From contig NZ_KK211162.1 of the NCBI RefSeq assembly GCF_000620665.1, positions 1,013,764 to 1,077,763 of the forward strand: 64,000 nt of DNA, read 5' to 3'. Below, one piece after another: positions 63,516 through 64,000 of the stretch. This DNA is from Sphingomonas sp. URHD0057. Its GTDB lineage: Bacteria > Pseudomonadota > Alphaproteobacteria > Sphingomonadales > Sphingomonadaceae. The first letter of the stretch is position 1; each line of letters starts with the position of its first letter. The notes under the pieces are model-generated. The model made no database searches. It saw only the letters and a list, made by a program, of their open reading frames with translations, and was not told where the DNA came from. The position numbers and the translations under genes were made by a program.

Positions 63516-64000
63516 CCGAACGGCCGATCGATGTTCGGCGGCGGGGTGGTGAAGAATTTCGGCCCGGCCTCGGTCATGTGCCAGCAATCCTCGAGCCGCA
63601 CTCCGAACTTTCCTGGAATGTAGAGGCCGGGCTCGTCGGAGAAGCACATGCCGGGCGCCAGCGGCGTCATCTCACCGTGAACCAGATAGATCGGCTCGTG
63701 CACCTCCATGCCGATGCCGTGTCCGGTGCGATGCGATAGACCCGGGAGGCGATAACCGGGACCGAAGCCCCAGCTTTCGTAGGTCCGGCGCACCGCGTCG
63801 TCGACCGCGCCCGCCGGCAGTCCGACCTTCGCCGTCTCGATCGCGATTTGCTGGCCCCGGCGGACTTGATCCCACAACTTGCGCTGGTCGGCGCTCGGCG
63901 GCCCGACGACGAAGGTACGGGTGATGTCCGCCTGGTAGCCATGGACCGAGCTGGTGCAGTCCATCAGCACGACGTCGCCGCGCTGAACGACGTGCGGCTT
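63512..64000 (-). CDS. M24 family metallopeptidase (Xaa-Pro peptidase type), C-terminal part
   Basis: Only the last 162 residues are in the window; the gene continues past base 64000. Metal ligands are visible: Asp in LMDCTSSVHGY and ADITRTF, His in RTGHGIGMEVHEP, Glu in CFSDEPGLY and VRLEDCW. The pita-bread fold and HGIGMEVHE favour Xaa-Pro aminopeptidase/prolidase. The stop overlaps the symporter stop by 4 bp. Confidence 0.93.
   Translation of the reverse strand, partial: KPHVVQRGDVVLMDCTSSVHGYQADITRTFVVGPPSADQRKLWDQVRRGQQIAIETAKVGLPAGAVDDAVRRTYESWGFGPGYRLPGLSHRTGHGIGMEVHEPIYLVHGEMTPLAPGMCFSDEPGLYIPGKFGVRLEDCWHMTEAGPKFFTTPPPNIDRPFG

Overview
This GC-rich 64 kb window looks like chromosomal DNA of an alphaproteobacterium, most likely a sphingomonad (Sphingomonadaceae). 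The indicators are TonB-dependent receptors of the sphingomonad type next to sulfotransferases, a ChpT phosphotransferase, a pspF/pspABC locus with extra small genes, an S16 ribosomal protein with a long acidic tail, RpoH, and short intergenic palindromes of a kind I associate with this group. I see no phage, IS element, CRISPR array or tRNA. One structural RNA gene, RNase P RNA (rnpB), is clear.

Layout. 1-8.7 kb: two tandem copies of a three-gene cassette, each a TonB-dependent receptor, a small sulfotransferase and a TPR-sulfotransferase; the first receptor is cut by the window edge. 8.7-10.2 kb: ahcY behind a near-palindromic operator. 10.3-17.3 kb: accessory stretch with a winged-helix/TPR regulator, two small secreted proteins, a large RTX-type Ca2+-binding protein, a secreted unknown protein and dispersed repeats. 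17.8-24 kb: yqgE, a peroxiredoxin, an alpha/beta hydrolase, a third sulfotransferase coupled to a PKHD-type dioxygenase, a DJ-1/PfpI protein and asd. 24-32 kb: an M28 peptidase with a membrane domain, then the ffh-rpsP-rimM / trmD-rplS translation cluster split by an opposite-strand thioredoxin-reductase-like gene. 32-37.3 kb: dapF, mtaB-like, ftsY, yciB and an ABC-2 transporter joined by five consecutive 4-bp start/stop overlaps. 37.3-44.7 kb: sodB, a membrane protein, a TPR protein, the phage-shock locus (pspF divergent from pspA-pspB-pspC plus four small membrane/coiled-coil genes), sufE and a J-domain protein. 44.8-46.5 kb: rnpB, a lipoprotein and an amidase. 46.5-53.3 kb: cheA-cheW-cheY-cheB-cheR, a CmcJ/NvfI-like oxygenase gene and chpT. 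53.4-64 kb: a beta-lactamase-fold hydrolase, rluD-like, rpoH, an EF-G-like GTPase lacking the usual catalytic His, a flippase with a glycerophosphotransferase-like enzyme, a HAD hydrolase, a dicarboxylate symporter and a truncated M24 peptidase.

How the genes may work together. Most of the window is core housekeeping: protein targeting (ffh, ftsY), ribosome and RNA maturation (rpsP, rimM, trmD, rplS, rnpB, rluD-like), methyl-cycle recycling (ahcY), lysine/cell-wall precursors (asd, dapF) and stress response (rpoH, psp, sodB). The less explained systems are (i) the duplicated receptor/sulfotransferase cassette together with the third sulfotransferase-dioxygenase pair, five sulfotransferase-fold genes within about 21 kb, and (ii) the enlarged Psp operon, in which PspB, PspC and four extra small proteins share variants of one C-terminal helix motif. 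Both functional readings are inference.
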